The notes beneath the pieces are model-generated. The model was not told the DNA's origin. It worked only from the letters and a program-made list of their open reading frames with translations, and searched no databases. The translations under genes were made by a program, and so were the position numbers. A stretch of 64,000 nucleotides of DNA from Strigamia acuminata. Lineage: Eukaryota; Arthropoda; Chilopoda; Geophilomorpha; Linotaeniidae. Positions 7,919 through 21,419 of the stretch are shown piece by piece. The DNA is taken from positions 23,367,060 through 23,431,059 of the forward strand of contig OX442314.1 in the NCBI GenBank assembly GCA_949358305.1. Reading direction: 5' to 3'. Each line of letters starts with the position of its first letter. Position 1 is the stretch's first letter.

Positions 7919-10900
7919 GGATGTTTGATTTAGAAGTTCATAAATTTGTCATCGTCGGAATTCTTTGCGCATCATACGTCTTGTACCTGTTCACATCTTT
8001 GATAGCAGCGTGTATATTCGCAGCGGTCGCCATTTTAGGAGCTCATAGTGCCCAGTGCCAGCAACCTAGTGCTTTAGGCCTAACCTCACAACACAATCAT
8101 GCGCCGATCTCGCGCCGAAAATTCGTTCCAAGTGCCGAGAAACACGTCTCGAGAGACTCTTTTCACAACATCTCAAAACAGGTGACACCTATAACGCCGT
8201 GGGGAATTAGCAAATCAAATTATTCAACTTTATCACCAAGTAGTGTGCGATCATCGCCCGCTTTATCGCAGCACAATGCCAGCGTATCCAGGAACGTGTC
8301 GAGGTTCGAACCGAGTGTTGTCGTCGTTGATTACATTATTTTCTAATGTTTTAATGTTTTATTTACAAGAGCGACGTGCGGATTTGCCAGTCAAGTGGTT
8401 TCAACTGCCTACAATTACCCGCCGATTGACCAATCGCATTACAGAGGTTTGGGATTATTCCCCACGATTCACCGCAATAAGTCACCGCTGCCGGTTCTGT
8501 CGGGGAAAAACACGACCATGGTCCATAATCCTGTAACTGTGCGGATTGCTCCGCCCGAGAAAAACTTAACGCCCAGTCCGAGGTTGGTTTCTGAATTTTT
8601 TAATTTAATTTTAGGTGATTAAATGGTTGTTGTGTTTCAGGAAGGATTTTATATTCAATAGTAAGGTGCAAACACCGCCCACGTCATCTGTAAAATCAGT
8701 ATTAAAGTCGCTGCAGCAAATTCAGAGGAAAAGATCTTTTTATAACTTGGCTGAAGAGAACGAAGACTCGCGCATGAAGCGACAGAGGCGTGAGAATTCG
8801 CCGAGGGCCGAGTCGACGTTTAAATCGACCAGTTCTGCGAATGTAAATTTGTTAAACGGGATGCGACAGCCCACACCGACTTTGAGTCCCGTTTATGAGG
8901 GCGGAGGAGTGCGAGAAATCACGCCGACGCCGACGATGAAAACTTCCAAAAACAATGAGATTTTCAGCTCGTATAGTTCTGTCAATCGCTCCAGAGAGGT
9001 ATTTGAATTGAAGATTATTAATAATGCAAGTTGTGATCAATTAATTAAAATGTATTTTTATTGATACTTTTTTAGGGAATTAAAAGACGGCGGTCGGAAC
9101 GAATAGAACGAAGTCCAGCGATTAAAATCAGTAAACTTAGAAATACTAAAAGTACAGCTGTGATTTCCAAGTCGATGATCGAAAGATGTTGTACAATTAA
9201 TGAAGAATCGAAAACATTTGAAACTCCCTCGCCCGATATTGAATCTGATGTAATCATTGATTACTTAATAATAATTATATGAATGATTTAACATTTTTTT
9301 AATTTAATTTTTTTTTTTTAAAAACAGCCAAACTTGACCGAAGACGAACCAAATCCTAGTAAAATGCGCAGACGTTCGGAAACTCCAGTTGTAAGACGAG
9401 AAGGCTATTCGAGAAAACGTGAATTATCCTTATATCAAGCTTTGAGCCAGAAGAATTTACAATTGGTAATAAAATACTCCCGAATTCCGATTTCCAGCTG
9501 TAAAAAAAAAAAGAAAAATTTAATATTAATTTTTATTTCCACAGTCTCATTGCGTGCCTCAATCAAACTCAAGTGTAGAAGACGATAACCGCGATCAAGT
9601 GATCAATAAAGCCAGACTTCACAGGCTTCTCGCAGCTTTTCAAGCAAAAGATGGTAAATAAAAATAAATAAAATATTCTCACCAGTAAATTAAATATTTA
9701 TTTAACTATTTTTCTTATCTTTAGACGATTCGAGTGCTGGTGATAGAAGTCCTAGTTTATTCAGCAGCCGTCCTTTGCAAGTATCTCTCGGCACCGAACC
9801 AAATATATCTCTGTCGCCGGCACCTTCGGTCGGTCTTCTGAGCATCGCGCCGATACTTCCTGAACCGGTGACTAAACCGAGCGACTCGTGGGTTCCGCGA
9901 ATAGACATAACCACGACAACAACATCGCTCACCACTCTTTCTTCCACCGGTTCCGACAGACAGGAAGTGGAGAAAATTCACATTTCGAGTTTTGCACCCG
10001 CTAAGACGGACTTAACGGTCATGTCCAGTGCGAATTCGTCACAATTGCAGCCGAGCGTTGCTTTGACACCAACATCGTCGATTTTGGGCAACACTTTGAC
10101 ATCATCTTCTGGTGTCGCTATCAAACCGTTAGTGACGGCCTCATTTGTCTCGATGCCGCTCACAGTCACACCCAGTTTTCCGGCTTTCAACTTGGCGAGC
10201 CCGGTCACGGCGAATTTGTCGTTACCAACTTCGATTAAAACACCAGAAGCGACTAAAATGTCTCCAGTAACGCCGATCGCAACTACAACGTCGAACGCGT
10301 TTGCTTTCGGTGCAGTTCCAACGCCGGCGACGAAAGCAGAAATGCCAATTTTCGGACAGCAGATGCAACCTACAAATCCATCGAACGCGTTCGTTTTCAA
10401 CACAACTTCAACACCGAAAACAAAACCAACGGAAACTCCAATTTTCGGACAGCAAATCCAAACGATGAACCCACCTAACACGTTTGGTTTCGGTCCAGTC
10501 TCGACACCGACGACTAAACTACCAGAAACTCCGGTGTTTGGTCAGCAATTGCAATCCGCAAATTCACCGAGCATTTTCGCATTCGGTGCAAACGCGACAC
10601 CGAAAGCGGATCCATCCTCGACTCTCGCTTTTGGACTTCAAACCGCGAACCCGCCGAACAAATTCGACGGTAGAAATACCGCTCAACCGTTCCAGTTCAA
10701 CGCGGCCCCTCAAACAGCGACGACAGCTCAGCCAGCGTTTAATCCACTCAAAACGACCGGGAATGGCGTGCCGTTGCACGCAACTACCTCGGGCGGGTTT
10801 AATTTCAACATGAACAGCGTCGCCGCCACGTCAGCGCCGTCCATGCCAGCGTTTTCTGTCAATTCTTGTTTCGGTCAAGCGGCGACAACTGCCACTGCTT

Positions 10901-11100
10901 TCAACACGTCCAACTCGACCGGGGTTTTCAATTTCGCCGCGTCTCCACAAGCGGTGAACGGACCTTCGACCTTACCTGGTTTCAACTCCGTTGTGACCAC
11001 GTCGGGGCCGACTCCAGCGCCGGGATTGGCGTCCCAATTCACTTTCGGACAGAGCGGAGGGTTCAGTTTTAATTTTGCTCCCGAACCGAGTTCTGGTTAA
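7915..11100 (+). CDS. POM121: POM121-like transmembrane FG nucleoporin, 7 exons
   Basis: POM121 anchors the nuclear pore in the pore membrane and contributes FG repeats to the channel. Exons 7915-8314, 8372-8582, 8641-8998, 9076-9249, 9328-9465, 9545-9653 and 9725-11100 join in phase to 2766 nt (921 aa); the introns are 57-79 bp. The architecture matches the family. There is a short N-terminus, one long hydrophobic segment (about 11-45), then a basic Ser/Pro-rich region with several NLS-like clusters (MKRQRR near 249, KRRRSER near 326, KMRRRSE near 393). The SVLKSLQQIQRKR segment resembles the vertebrate POM121 mid-region. The C-terminal half, coded by one large exon, is Thr/Pro/Ser-rich with FG, FxFG and PxFGQQ motifs. 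The first junction (donor 8315, acceptor 8370-8371) was picked by phase and is the least certain. Another FG nucleoporin is possible, but the N-terminal membrane segment plus FG tail argues for POM121. Confidence 0.8.
10291..10653 (+). repeat. Four tandem FG-repeat modules inside the POM121-like CDS
   Basis: Four in-frame copies of 30, 31, 31 and 29 codons start at 10291, 10381, 10474 and 10567 (residues about 653-773). Each has an N/S-x-F-x-F-G/N opening, a TP-x-TK centre and, in the first three, a PxFGQQ-x-Q close; the fourth has decayed to LAFGLQ. A degenerate fifth start (PNKF) follows at 10654. Confidence 0.85.
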
Positions 11101-11129
11101 TGATTTTCTTATATTTTTTTGATGTTTTA

Positions 11130-11135
11130 AATAAA
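11130..11135 (+). terminator. Poly(A) signal of the POM121-like gene
   Basis: AATAAA 30 bp after the stop codon, followed by a T-rich stretch (11140-11170), the usual arrangement for cleavage and polyadenylation. The 3' UTR would be very short. Confidence 0.65.
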
Positions 11136-14100
11136 TGGAGATTAATAATTTATTTGTTTTTATTTTTATTAGTTGGCGTTACTAATCGGAAATCGGTCCA
11201 AGCGCGCCGGCGAACGTCGCGGCAACATTAGGAAAATTTAGGTCGTGAAAATCATGATTTGTTTTAAATAATTTTAATTTCTTTTGGGGGATAGTTAATT
11301 TTTGTATTTGAATAATTATTTTTAAACTTTTCTCTTTACATGATATAAACATTGAGAATTTTCGTTTGCTTCGTGTAAGCAATTCGCACTGTACACTGCC
11401 ATTTGTAATGATAAAGTTTTTTGTTTTTGTTTTGTTAAAGTGTTTTTATACATAATTAATTATATCGCGTTATTTAATAAAGTTTTTTTAATAATACACT
11501 TACGAAAAATAGAATATATTAAGAAAAACTCTGTAATTTAGAAAGTTTAAAGTAACATTATTCAAATTTTTCAACATTCCAATCGATATTTAACTGTAAT
11601 TTTCGTTTATCCTTGAATGTTACGGATTTATGCTTTTTAACCATTGTATTATTTGGGTCGAGTGACTTTAGGGACTAGAATTTTGATGTTAATGGCGTGT
11701 TTATCAGTCGTAACATGTATAAAAAGAATTTGCTGACAAAAATAAGCATAAGTTGATGAAAAGTGCTTAGAAAAGTATCCAAAAGTTGGAAAAAATATAA
11801 ATAGCTGATAAAATTCAATTTGTTTCTCTCATATTTGTGTAATCATAACATTTCATGTATCAGTCATCAGTGAATTGAGTTTGGAGCGATGTCACGTATT
11901 TTTCTTAATATTTAAGCTTCTTTTATGGTGTGATTGAGACGAGTGAAAGTAGAAAATACATTTTTTTGTAATTTTATAATTTTTGTTACCGATTTGACAG
12001 ATGTACAATTTTTTTTTAAATGGATAAGACAACTAAATTATTTGAAATTGTGAAAGATATTTTTATAGTAATTCAAAACTCTTCAAGCTCAGTACGCTGT
12101 AAAGAAATATTGGTTGGTGTTGATTTTTTGGATTATTATTTTTTTTTTGTTAAAAATTTGTGCCTTACGGATTCCAGATATTCTTAAAAGGAAAGAAAGT
12201 GGCACTTAGCATGGTACCAATGTGAATGTTTTTTTTTTTTACAACGCCTCCAATTTGTAATAGCAAATAAAATTGCTTTGCTTAAGTCGTCTCGGTGCTT
12301 GGGAATTTTATATTTCCTCGACCAAACACATCCAAAAATAAACACAATTCCAATACACTCATACGTGACCATTACTCACATTTGGTGGACTGCTTAAGCT
12401 TTTGGTGAAGGTAGGGCTCGACTAAGACGCAATTCTACTACTGCGACTGGGAGGAAAAGTTCTAGAACAGAAAAACAAGTGAAATAGGCTTAAGTGTTGT
12501 GAATAAACCACCAAAAGATGGCTACAAGAGAATAATTTAGACTGAATCTAAAAAAAATAAGTAAGGTAAGTGATAATTAAAATATTTCAAGCGTTTCAGA
12601 GAGCCGGGCCAAAAACTGCAGTGGATTTTTCTGAAAAATAAAAAATTTCTCAAAAATTGTCAAAATAGTCTAGAAGAAAGATGAACGTATGGTAAATGAC
12701 CCACACGGCGCAGATCTGGCATCAAAAATTTCCCTATCTCCCATCGTTCCAAAAATACAGCCTTTGGAAGTAGTTTCTGGTCAAGTTTGGAAAAAAAAAT
12801 TGTTTTCATTCTATAGTTTTCTCATAGATGGCGCCGCCAACGCACCCCGATTGACAGATCTGAGACTGAGACCATTTCAATATTTTTCCAAATAAAAATG
12901 TGTTAAACCTATAGTGTTTCCAGTCATTACTGCCGTATTTCTTTGATTCTAAGATGCACTTTTCCCCCCCATGCAAACATCTCTAAAAACGGGGTTCATC
13001 CTACTATAAATGGCATGTTAGGATCGAAGAAATACAGTACGTCATCTGCTTGATGACAGGAATAAACATTCCGATTCAAAATCCCAGGTGAAAGGACCCA
13101 CTGCCAGGTTTTTCTGGACTTTCGTGTATGGGTCAAAGGTTTAATCTATAGAAAAGAAACTAGTATTTTATATTTTTCCCTGTCAATAAGAACTGCCTAC
13201 ATTTCGGATAACAACAGGACTTTTTTTGTACTGCTAAATCGGTTGCTAAAAACTTGTTTTTGTTTGTGAAATTGAAATTAAAACTACCGGTTACCCTAAA
13301 TGGTCCTATCGTGACTGGACTGTTTGTTATTTTGTCCGTTGTCCTAGTAACCGAATGATCGTCGAAGATTTACTTCCGAAGACCGGAAGTCCGAACCGAG
13401 CTAAAACGAGACGACCGGAAATCACGACCTCATGCGTGAACGACTTTCCACGTGCATACGTAGGGTCACTAAAAGATGACCTATTGAAAAAATGAAATAT
13501 AGGTGCTCCATTTATTTCAATCCAAACTGCTTTCCCAAATCCATCCATTTATTAAAAGCAATAACTCCATTTCCAATTCATTTTCTCAAAAAGAAATTTA
13601 AAAAAAAAAAAAATTGCTTACAGTGTTTGTACATCGACGAATGAAAATATAATTAAAACTTTTCTCTTCAGTAGCTGTCACCTGCTGAGCTTCCCGAGAT
13701 GAGAATTTTATAACACCTTTTTACTACAATGCAAATATGCCGAATAATTTCCATTACACACAGACGCCGACACAAAACTAATCAACGATTTGAAATGAAG
13801 GAATACCCCATGACGCCGAATATGACGCCATCTAACCTTTTTGCACTTTTACCGCCGCATATTTCCAATTGAATTCCACAAGTAAATGTGAATTTAACCC
13901 TATATATTTGATTCGTAACAATATATATATATATATCCTCTCAATTGTACGTATATAATAAAATTAAAAAAGAAAAGAGAAAAATTAAATCACAGACGCC
14001 TCCTGCTCACCACATCCGCTCATCGCGTGTTGCATAGCGGTTTTTCAGAAATTGATTCTTACTAGCTCTCAGGCACGTGACACTGCCAATTCACCCGCAC

Positions 14101-16140
14101 AATCCTTCTCCCCAACTCTCTTTCAAAGTGACGTTAACAATACTCGTCTCCCTCCCCTTCTGTTTCTAGTTGGATCGCCATTAGTGCAATTATGGAGCAC
14201 ATTCTCCACACGCCAATTTCACCCAATTCTATCTGCAGAATGTTCCGTTTCAACCACGTAAATGTTCCGCCTGACACTTCCCTGCACAGCACTCTGCTAC
14301 GTCTGCCGCAACAAATGGAGTGGAATAGCGATTTAGAATAAAAACCACTAAATAAACACATCAAAACAAAACCAAAAAAATATCTAGCAAAACATTAATA
14401 AATTCTTCTTTTATAAGTTTATAAACGCAAATATCCATTTTTTCTTTTTTGCTTATTGTTGGAAAATTATTGTTTACCTGAATTCGACGAATAAAACATT
14501 TTAATCTTAATTTTATAAACAAAGCAAAAGTTTGATTAATATCAAGCAATCCACATGTTTTGCATAGATCGATAGATTTCGATGTGCACGAATAAAATGA
14601 AGGCAAAAATAGCGCGTCAAAGATGTTATTTCCAAAGCTTTTAGTCGTGGCACAAGTTAATAATACGTTGTATTATATCTATTCAATTCAGCAAACGTCA
14701 CTTTTTACTCGAGATGGCGCCATCAATGGGAATTATAATGTCATACCTGTGTTTAGTGGATTCACATTTCCAAATGCCATGTGTGAAACCAGCGATACGT
14801 TTGCGTGCTCTAAACTGCGCCACGCTTATTTGATGCTCCATTGGCTCCCGTTTCCTGCTTCTCTTTTCTCCCTTCCTCGCTCTTCCCCTTTCCCAATCCC
14901 TTCAAGTAAGGAAATATCAGATATCTAAAATAAAAAATGAAAAAAAAGAAAAGAAAAAAGAAAAAAAAAGTGAGAATCAATTGATTCACTTGTAGTTGCC
15001 CGATATTTTTTGTAACCTTTTCCCCCTCCTGTTTGTGGACGAACAGCAATTATCTTAAAATGATCCTCAATTAGAGCGAAATATAAATCAATAAAAGCGA
15101 GTGACTTTGCTACTAATAGCAGGATGAGTTTATGTTTTATTTTTTTCGTGGCTACTGTTGTAATGGCACTTGGTAACAGCTCTTGGTGAGTCATGTGACA
15201 AAGGGGAATCATATCCTTTAATGTGTACTCTATCAACTGTATAAAAAAATTACATTAGTTCATTCATTATCGAGATAAATAATATTAAACATGCTAAAAT
15301 TACATTTAAACATAACCTTGTTCGGTCTTCGGTCATCTTTAAACACTGAAATGCTTAAACGTTACAATTTCCCACAAGAAACGTTTAAAAATCATTAGAA
15401 AATAGCCCGCGCTTGTCGAATAAAAATCGCAGAACTAAAATGACATAAAAACAACTTGCCATTAAAGAAGGTACTAAAAGTGTCGCCGGATGGCAGCATG
15501 ATCAGATAACTCCTGTGGTGATTAAGGTTTTCGTAAATCTGCAGAAAAAAAATATTGTTGGAAATAAGGATTTTAATTTACGAACTCTGCAACAAATCCA
15601 TAGTTTGGACAACAACGCACAAAGATATAGTAGTGCTAAAGGTAAAATAAAAACAAAACCAGAATTTTTATTTTATTTTCTGACAGTGGCAATTTTTTTG
15701 TAGAAAATATACAACACTTAATTTTCACATCTTTTCTGATTGGCCTCCTTGATTTCGTAAACAAGGAAGTCCACCTTCACACTTATTCCTGCTACTGCAC
15801 TCAACTCTACACTTCCTATCAATATTTATCCATCAAACTAATTACTTAAACACCTCGCTAATTAAACAAAAAACAAAACACATAATCGTAACTATAACGC
15901 GTAATAATAACTAGTCCTAATGTATAAATTTAACGAGTAAAATTAATATAAACAATTTTAAATGACTTGATGAATGCGCCTACTATAAATTAAAAATAAA
16001 CAAATGAATAAACAACAAAATTTAAAAAAAAAAAATTTTTTCCAAAAAAATAAAATTTTATTTCATTTTATTTCATTTGTAAAAATCGGAAAACTTTTCA
16101 GAAATATATTTCAAAGATGCCAAACTGGCAGCAAACTCTA
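11136..16140. other. AT-rich intergenic region
   Basis: About 5 kb between the POM121-like gene and the PRDM promoter. Only short chance frames, many A/T homopolymers and one MITE-like inverted repeat (12928-13039). Two ATGGCGCC words preceded by AGA or GAG (12825-12837 and 14711-14723) resemble CTCF-type core sites. No exon or RNA gene was recognised. Confidence 0.6.
12928..13039. mobile_element. MITE-like element, 112 bp, with imperfect terminal inverted repeats
   Basis: The left end reads TACTGCCGTATTTCTTTGAT and continues CTAAGATGC after two bases. The reverse complement of the right end reads TACTGTATTTCTTCGATCC then TAACATGCC. The arms are about 25-30 bp with a few mismatches and a 2-bp indel, and there is no coding capacity. 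The outer TAC...GTA suggests a TA target duplication. The termini resemble the 29.2 kb and 39.6 kb elements. Confidence 0.65.
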
Positions 16141-16151
16141 AACAGGTAAGC

Positions 16152-16346
16152 ATGAGCCGGGACAGCATGGCGGAAACGAGAGTGTGGTTGAAAGCGCATG
16201 CGCCGATGGTCGAGTTTAGAGGAAAAGGGAGTTGGCGTTTGGGAGGTGGAGGAAGGGGGATGAGGGCGGCGTCTGTGTCTCGGGTGGGTTCGCGTGTGTT
16301 GGTTGCCTGCGGGGGCAATGCCTGTCGCTCTGTCGTCGTCACTTGA
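16152..16346 (+). CDS. Candidate 64-codon uORF in the PRDM leader
   Basis: ATG at 16152 to TGA at 16344-16346, ending 30 bp before the PRDM ATG. No protein similarity is recognised and the composition is that of the GC-rich leader. It is real only if transcription starts upstream of 16152. Confidence 0.25.
   Translation: MSRDSMAETRVWLKAHAPMVEFRGKGSWRLGGGGRGMRAASVSRVGSRVLVACGGNACRSVVVT
16194..16203. promoter_or_regulatory. NRF1-type palindrome GCGCATGCGC (1 of 4)
   Basis: Exact NRF1 core palindrome in the PRDM promoter/leader, 174 bp before the start codon. Confidence 0.5.
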
Positions 16347-16376
16347 AGCAGCGCCCCCTATGAAGACGAACGGAGG

Positions 16377-16413
16377 ATGCGTTGTAAGAGCAAGGCGAGA
16401 AAAGTGACTGCAA
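16377..16413 (+). CDS. PRDM16: PRDM3/PRDM16-family gene, exon 1 (RBBP4-binding N-terminus)
   Basis: The exon codes MRCKSKARKVTA plus one base, then the donor A|gtaaga. The peptide matches the very conserved N-termini of vertebrate PRDM16 (MRSKARARKLA) and PRDM3/MECOM (MRSKGRARKLAT). In those proteins this peptide binds RBBP4 and so links them to the NuRD complex (established knowledge). The single leftover base joins the two leading bases of exon 2 to make Asn, just as PRDM3 continues with Asn. A 12-residue exon alone would be weak evidence; peptide, splice phase and the downstream PR domain on the same strand make it convincing. Family-level symbol only: this invertebrate gene is co-orthologous to PRDM3 and PRDM16 (fly hamlet). 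Confidence 0.85.
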
Positions 16414-19400
16414 GTAAGAAAACTTTCGATATTTTATTTAGTTATTTCTTTCGTGTTTGCTCAAATGCGCGCCTTTATTCCATTTGCTTTCCAAATCCTG
16501 CAGAGGCGGGGGAAAAAATTGCCGAATCGATTGAGTTTCGATTCTTTGTGTGTGGGACGTTGATTGAATTTGTACAAGAAACATCAGGTGGAAATTGATG
16601 TTGCAACCTCGTGCGATTAAGCCACGGGAAAATGTGCAAGAAACGTGCTTTAATGGCGCAATACGATTGCGTCTGAAATTATTAATGCAAACAATAGAGA
16701 TTATGGAATTCGCGCTTTCAATTTTCCACATTTTTTCCTTCAACTGTCTAAAATCAGATATTTAAATTTTGGCCACTTTCCGAGCGTTGATCGACGTTTA
16801 AACTTCACATTTTTAGTTGACTTTAACTCGAAAGTCAAGCGCCAAATGTATATCGCTCTCCTCGAACATTTCATGGATAATTTCACTTCGTATTTCCACA
16901 ACCGTCAATCGTAATAACTCGTTAGAGATTTATTTTAGATGATAAAACAGTTATCCGACTATAATTATAAACCTAAAATCAACAAGTTTGATCTGAAATC
17001 TCTCTTTGAACTTAAATGTTATCAACTGAGCAGTGATTTTAACTTTTTCAACGCAACTTTTGATAAGTCAAACCGACTCATTATTAATTCATAAATGTTT
17101 TTCAAATCGCCAAACATTTTAGCACGCATTTCATCATCAATCATTTTCTAAAACGCCGCGTTTAGTGTTTGCTCGCACAATTCACACATAAATCCTCGCT
17201 TCCTTCATACCTGAGTTTATGGGCCGTTTCCGACGATACCTTCACCACTCACTACATTTTAACTATATAAAGAATCCAATATATATATATACTTTTCGTA
17301 ATTATATTAAAAATAAAGGAGGGTAGAATGATTAATTAGCTGTGCAGCCAGGTGTCGTGTGTTGATCATCCGGCATTGGGTGCGGTTTCACTGGTTTCCT
17401 GGAAGTTTGCTGCGACTCAAGGTGGCTATCGCTGATCAGTTCATTTCGTAAAGAAATGCATTTCCGTTGCACTCACTATTTGCAAATAAATATCTCTGTT
17501 TATTCTACCTTTTTCTAATGAAGCAATCAAAATAATCTTTTTTTTTTTTAATTTTAAAAAACATTACGTCATTTCCCGCACCGTTTTCGTCATTCAAAAC
17601 CCTTAATTTTAATCAATATTTTATATTTAGGACAATCAATACGTGTTTGCTTATTAAAAATGCAAATCAGGAATTCCATCTTTCAAGGGAAGGGAAAAAT
17701 GACATGAAATTTAGTGTCGGTAAAGCGAAGTAAAGTTGTCTTCACACACATAAACTATTTTTAGCTTTCTTTATAGTTATGCCTATTGGATTGGTCCTTC
17801 TTTGTGTTGTGTCAGATCGCCTTTCTTTTCTTTCCTTCTCCCCTTCCTCCTCACTCTATCCCAAATTCGAACCCCCCACCCCCATCCCCTCGCTGGCAAT
17901 GGAGACTATATAGTATAGGACCCTTATTATCCCCCACTTCTGCTCTTTCAACCTTCTGCCAACGGCGTATATTGAAGCCCTTACACGCACATGTTTTGCT
18001 ACATCTCTTGACTTTTAAAATCCTGATTTAAAAGATTTATTTTTTAAAATTTATAAGATACAAGTGTGTAGAGCCTATTCACACACGAAATGTAAGCTTG
18101 TTCACACACAAGCCAACTCTTAACACACCTTTTCACACTACTTTAATTCATAATTCATAAATACGTGATACTATAAACTTGTTTATATTTTTTAAACCAA
18201 ACGAAATGTTAAATTTTACGTGTTCAATGAATGCGTCGTAAAGAAATTTATTTCTTTTAATTTATACACGCAGTAAACAAAAGCAGAATTAGTTAAAATC
18301 AATCCTAGAATAATTTCCACATCTCATAACTCATCCTTTTTAATAAAAAAAAAAATATATATATGATTTTCTTTTCCAAACTGCTGCAGTCAGCTGCTGA
18401 CTTCGCTTACATTTGCTCAAATAATTCCATCTTTTAAATAAGAAAAAAAACGATGAGAAATTCAACTTCTCCCATCTTTTACCCACATATTATATTTAAT
18501 TACAAGTTAAGTCCAGACACTGCATTGAGTAAACCACAAATCAGTCGAAAAAAAATCCCAAAGGAGGGGGACTTAAAAAAAGAGGGGCTGATAATCTCCA
18601 CCCACTCTAATTTTTTTTTTTAGGGAATGACAGAGGGTGAAAGTGGGTAAATAATCAGGTGTTTGTAGGAGCCATATGGAGGTAGGGGTATCTCCCATAT
18701 TCTTAAGGTCAAGGAAAGAAGAGGCGAGGGGGTTAGTAGTCGTTTTCGGGGTGGTGGGGAGGAATTTGTGGACATCCTGCTGGCAAAGGTTCGTGGGAAG
18801 GTCCGTCGTCTGAGTTGCTGGAGAGTCGCAGGTATACATGAAACACCCACGCTGGACACCTGTGGCGAAGGGTCTTTGTCCCTTGTCAACATTCTCATCA
18901 TCTGCATGAAAGTGTAATGCCCACTAGGTGGCTGAGAAATCGACTTCTCTTAATTAGCCTAAGAAAAAAAAAAGAAAGCAGTATTTCTTTTCATTTCTTT
19001 TTTATCGCAGATTGCGTTTTAATTTGCTTAGAAAAACACAATAAAAATGAATATGAAAGCCAATGGTTTGTAAATAACAACCCAACAAAAATACCACACC
19101 TTAATTTCCTTCCTCTTGTTGTGTGTTGCATGTTTATTTTAATTTTTTTTTCTATATTCCTAACGGTTTTTATTAAGATCGCTTTATTTTTTATCTCTAA
19201 CCAAACACGAGCGAAATGAAAAATGTCATTATCCACGTGTACCCAACATCTGTATCTAGCCATCTGCTTTTATGGCACTATCTTACACACAAATCAAGAC
19301 ATAATCCTTGTCATCTGGCGTTTCCACTTACGATAACACTTGATGACACCTGATGACACCTACGATAATCACCTTAACACTTGAAACGTGCTGATCTCGA

Positions 19401-21419
19401 ACCGCCCTCGTAACGTTTATTGCTGCAAGGATTCAACGAGTTGGTGAAAGACGATAGGGATTTCGAAGAACCCACAAACTGTTGACATTTGGTCAAGTGT
19501 GTCTCACACTAAAATTATGGCGTCCGTTACTATCTCCAGGGGGCATCCATAAAAGTGTCATCATCCTCCTAAAAAGAGCAAAACACTCACATCTGGCGGT
19601 GGATTGGCGAATTGGGGCAAATCTGGAGAAATATTCGCTCGAAAATTTCTCGCCAGTTGAAAAAAAAATTGATATTGATGTCACGTTACATTGTGATAAA
19701 TTCATGGAGATTTAAAAAGTCAAAATTACTTTTCCCTGTCCCTCAACAAATTGAGCAATCTTTTTTTTATTTTTTCTCTTGACCCACAATTTCTTTTTAT
19801 TTGAAACTCCCAACTTCGACATTAATGAGTTTCAAGTGGATAAAATTCGTTGAGTTTTGTATATGGAAAACAAATCCCCTTTTTACCATAAAAATTTTCT
19901 ACGGGAAGAAGGAGCATTATTATTTTTTCCTGCCATTATGCAAAAATCCCCTCTCTTTCATTTCTCTAAACTTGCAATATTGTATGACGCCTAAGCCTAA
20001 AGCTTCCCGCCCCCTGCTCTTAAAGAAGGGGTAAAAAGTGTATTCCTTTCGGGCCATTAGCAACTGATTTAATCATCAATCGAAAGCGGGAGAAAAATTA
20101 CCCTCGGGTTTTGTCTATAATGAAAATCCTCCCTATTACCTATTAGACTTGCTGGCAAGGCATTCGAAATTTGGCTGAAAAACTCAACACTGGCTTATTT
20201 CACTACAAATAAAACTATAGAAACAAACAGAAGAATATAAATCTTTCTGGATTCAAAACCAAACGTAAACATACGTAAATGGCTGCATTCGATAATCGAA
20301 GCAGCAGAAATGCGTTTAATAATCAGTTTTTATGAAATCCAAATACATTTCTTATATTTTTTAATGCACCAAATACAAAATAAAAATATTCAGTTAAAAT
20401 TCAAAAAACTGACACTTGGTGATATAATTAGAGATACAACTTTAATAAACTTCCTTGAATATCCTCGAAAACTAAAACAAAAACTGCACTTTGTGATTAA
20501 ATACCTTGCAACATGCATACAATTAAAGATCTACTCAAACGTCACAAACAAAAAATAACTCAGAATTTTAAAATTCAAAATCAATAATATAAAGTATAAA
20601 CAAAATGCGCAACATTGCAAATTCAAATTAATGAAAAGCAGCACATTTGTTTTCTTTCTACAGCGCACAGCATCGGAGATAAAAATTGAATAACACACAC
20701 ATACAGCAACCTTAAAAGCAAACAAACAAACTGCTCGGACTGAAACGATTAGAAACCAGCAAGTTCGATACGGTTTTTAATAAAGTGAAAAGCAAATGTT
20801 GGGTCTCAACTCGGTTAGGGGGCCTTCCTTAATCCTACGGGTTTTGTTGTTGGGCGTAGATCCTAGGACTGCTTTTATTAGGACCCATATGAAAGTGGTA
20901 AACAAAGGGTTATTCGGTGACCTCATAGCAGCTCTTTGCTCTGTGCAAATGACATTTATGACAGTCGCCAGGCACGGTAAAAGGATTAACTCTCGCCCAC
21001 TGTTTTCTCTCTGTCTAACTTCAATAACCTCATTTACGCCACTGTGTACCGTCGACCAAAATCACGTGATCAAAGGAGTAAGCTGAGTGTTAAATTGCAA
21101 TGATTATGACACGAAATAACTCCTTCATTAAGCGACTCCCACCGATGCCGTCGGACGATTATCACGTTATTACGAATTAACGTTTCACCGCAAAGCTTTC
21201 CCTGGCCAATGCGCACTCCATTCTCATTTCATCACAAACTATATGGATTAATTACGCCCAGATTACACACCAGAGGGATTCTGTTAGACTCGCATGATTG
21301 CAATATCATTATTATTTACACGTTAATTCGTCCACGCAGCTCCGCGTTAATTAAATAAATAAAAAAGTCAAACTCGACAAAATTCCACGTTTCCGCAAGA
21401 AACGATTAAAGGTCAAAAG

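Larger units (their letters stand above)
16145..16376 (+). promoter_or_regulatory. GC-rich promoter/leader of the PRDM gene
   Basis: A GC-rich, CpG-containing 230-bp block in AT-rich surroundings, directly before the PRDM start codon. It holds an NRF1-type palindrome GCGCATGCGC (16194-16203) and a CTCF-like AGCGCCCCCTA (16350-16360). A strong splice-donor look-alike, AAACAG then GTAAGC, begins at 16145, so a non-coding upstream exon or alternative splicing is possible. The transcription start is not fixed by the sequence. Confidence 0.55.

Noticed and set aside
9978-10481. 167-codon minus frame under the POM121-like exon 7
   Set aside because: Antisense shadow of the repetitive FG/TP coding sequence.
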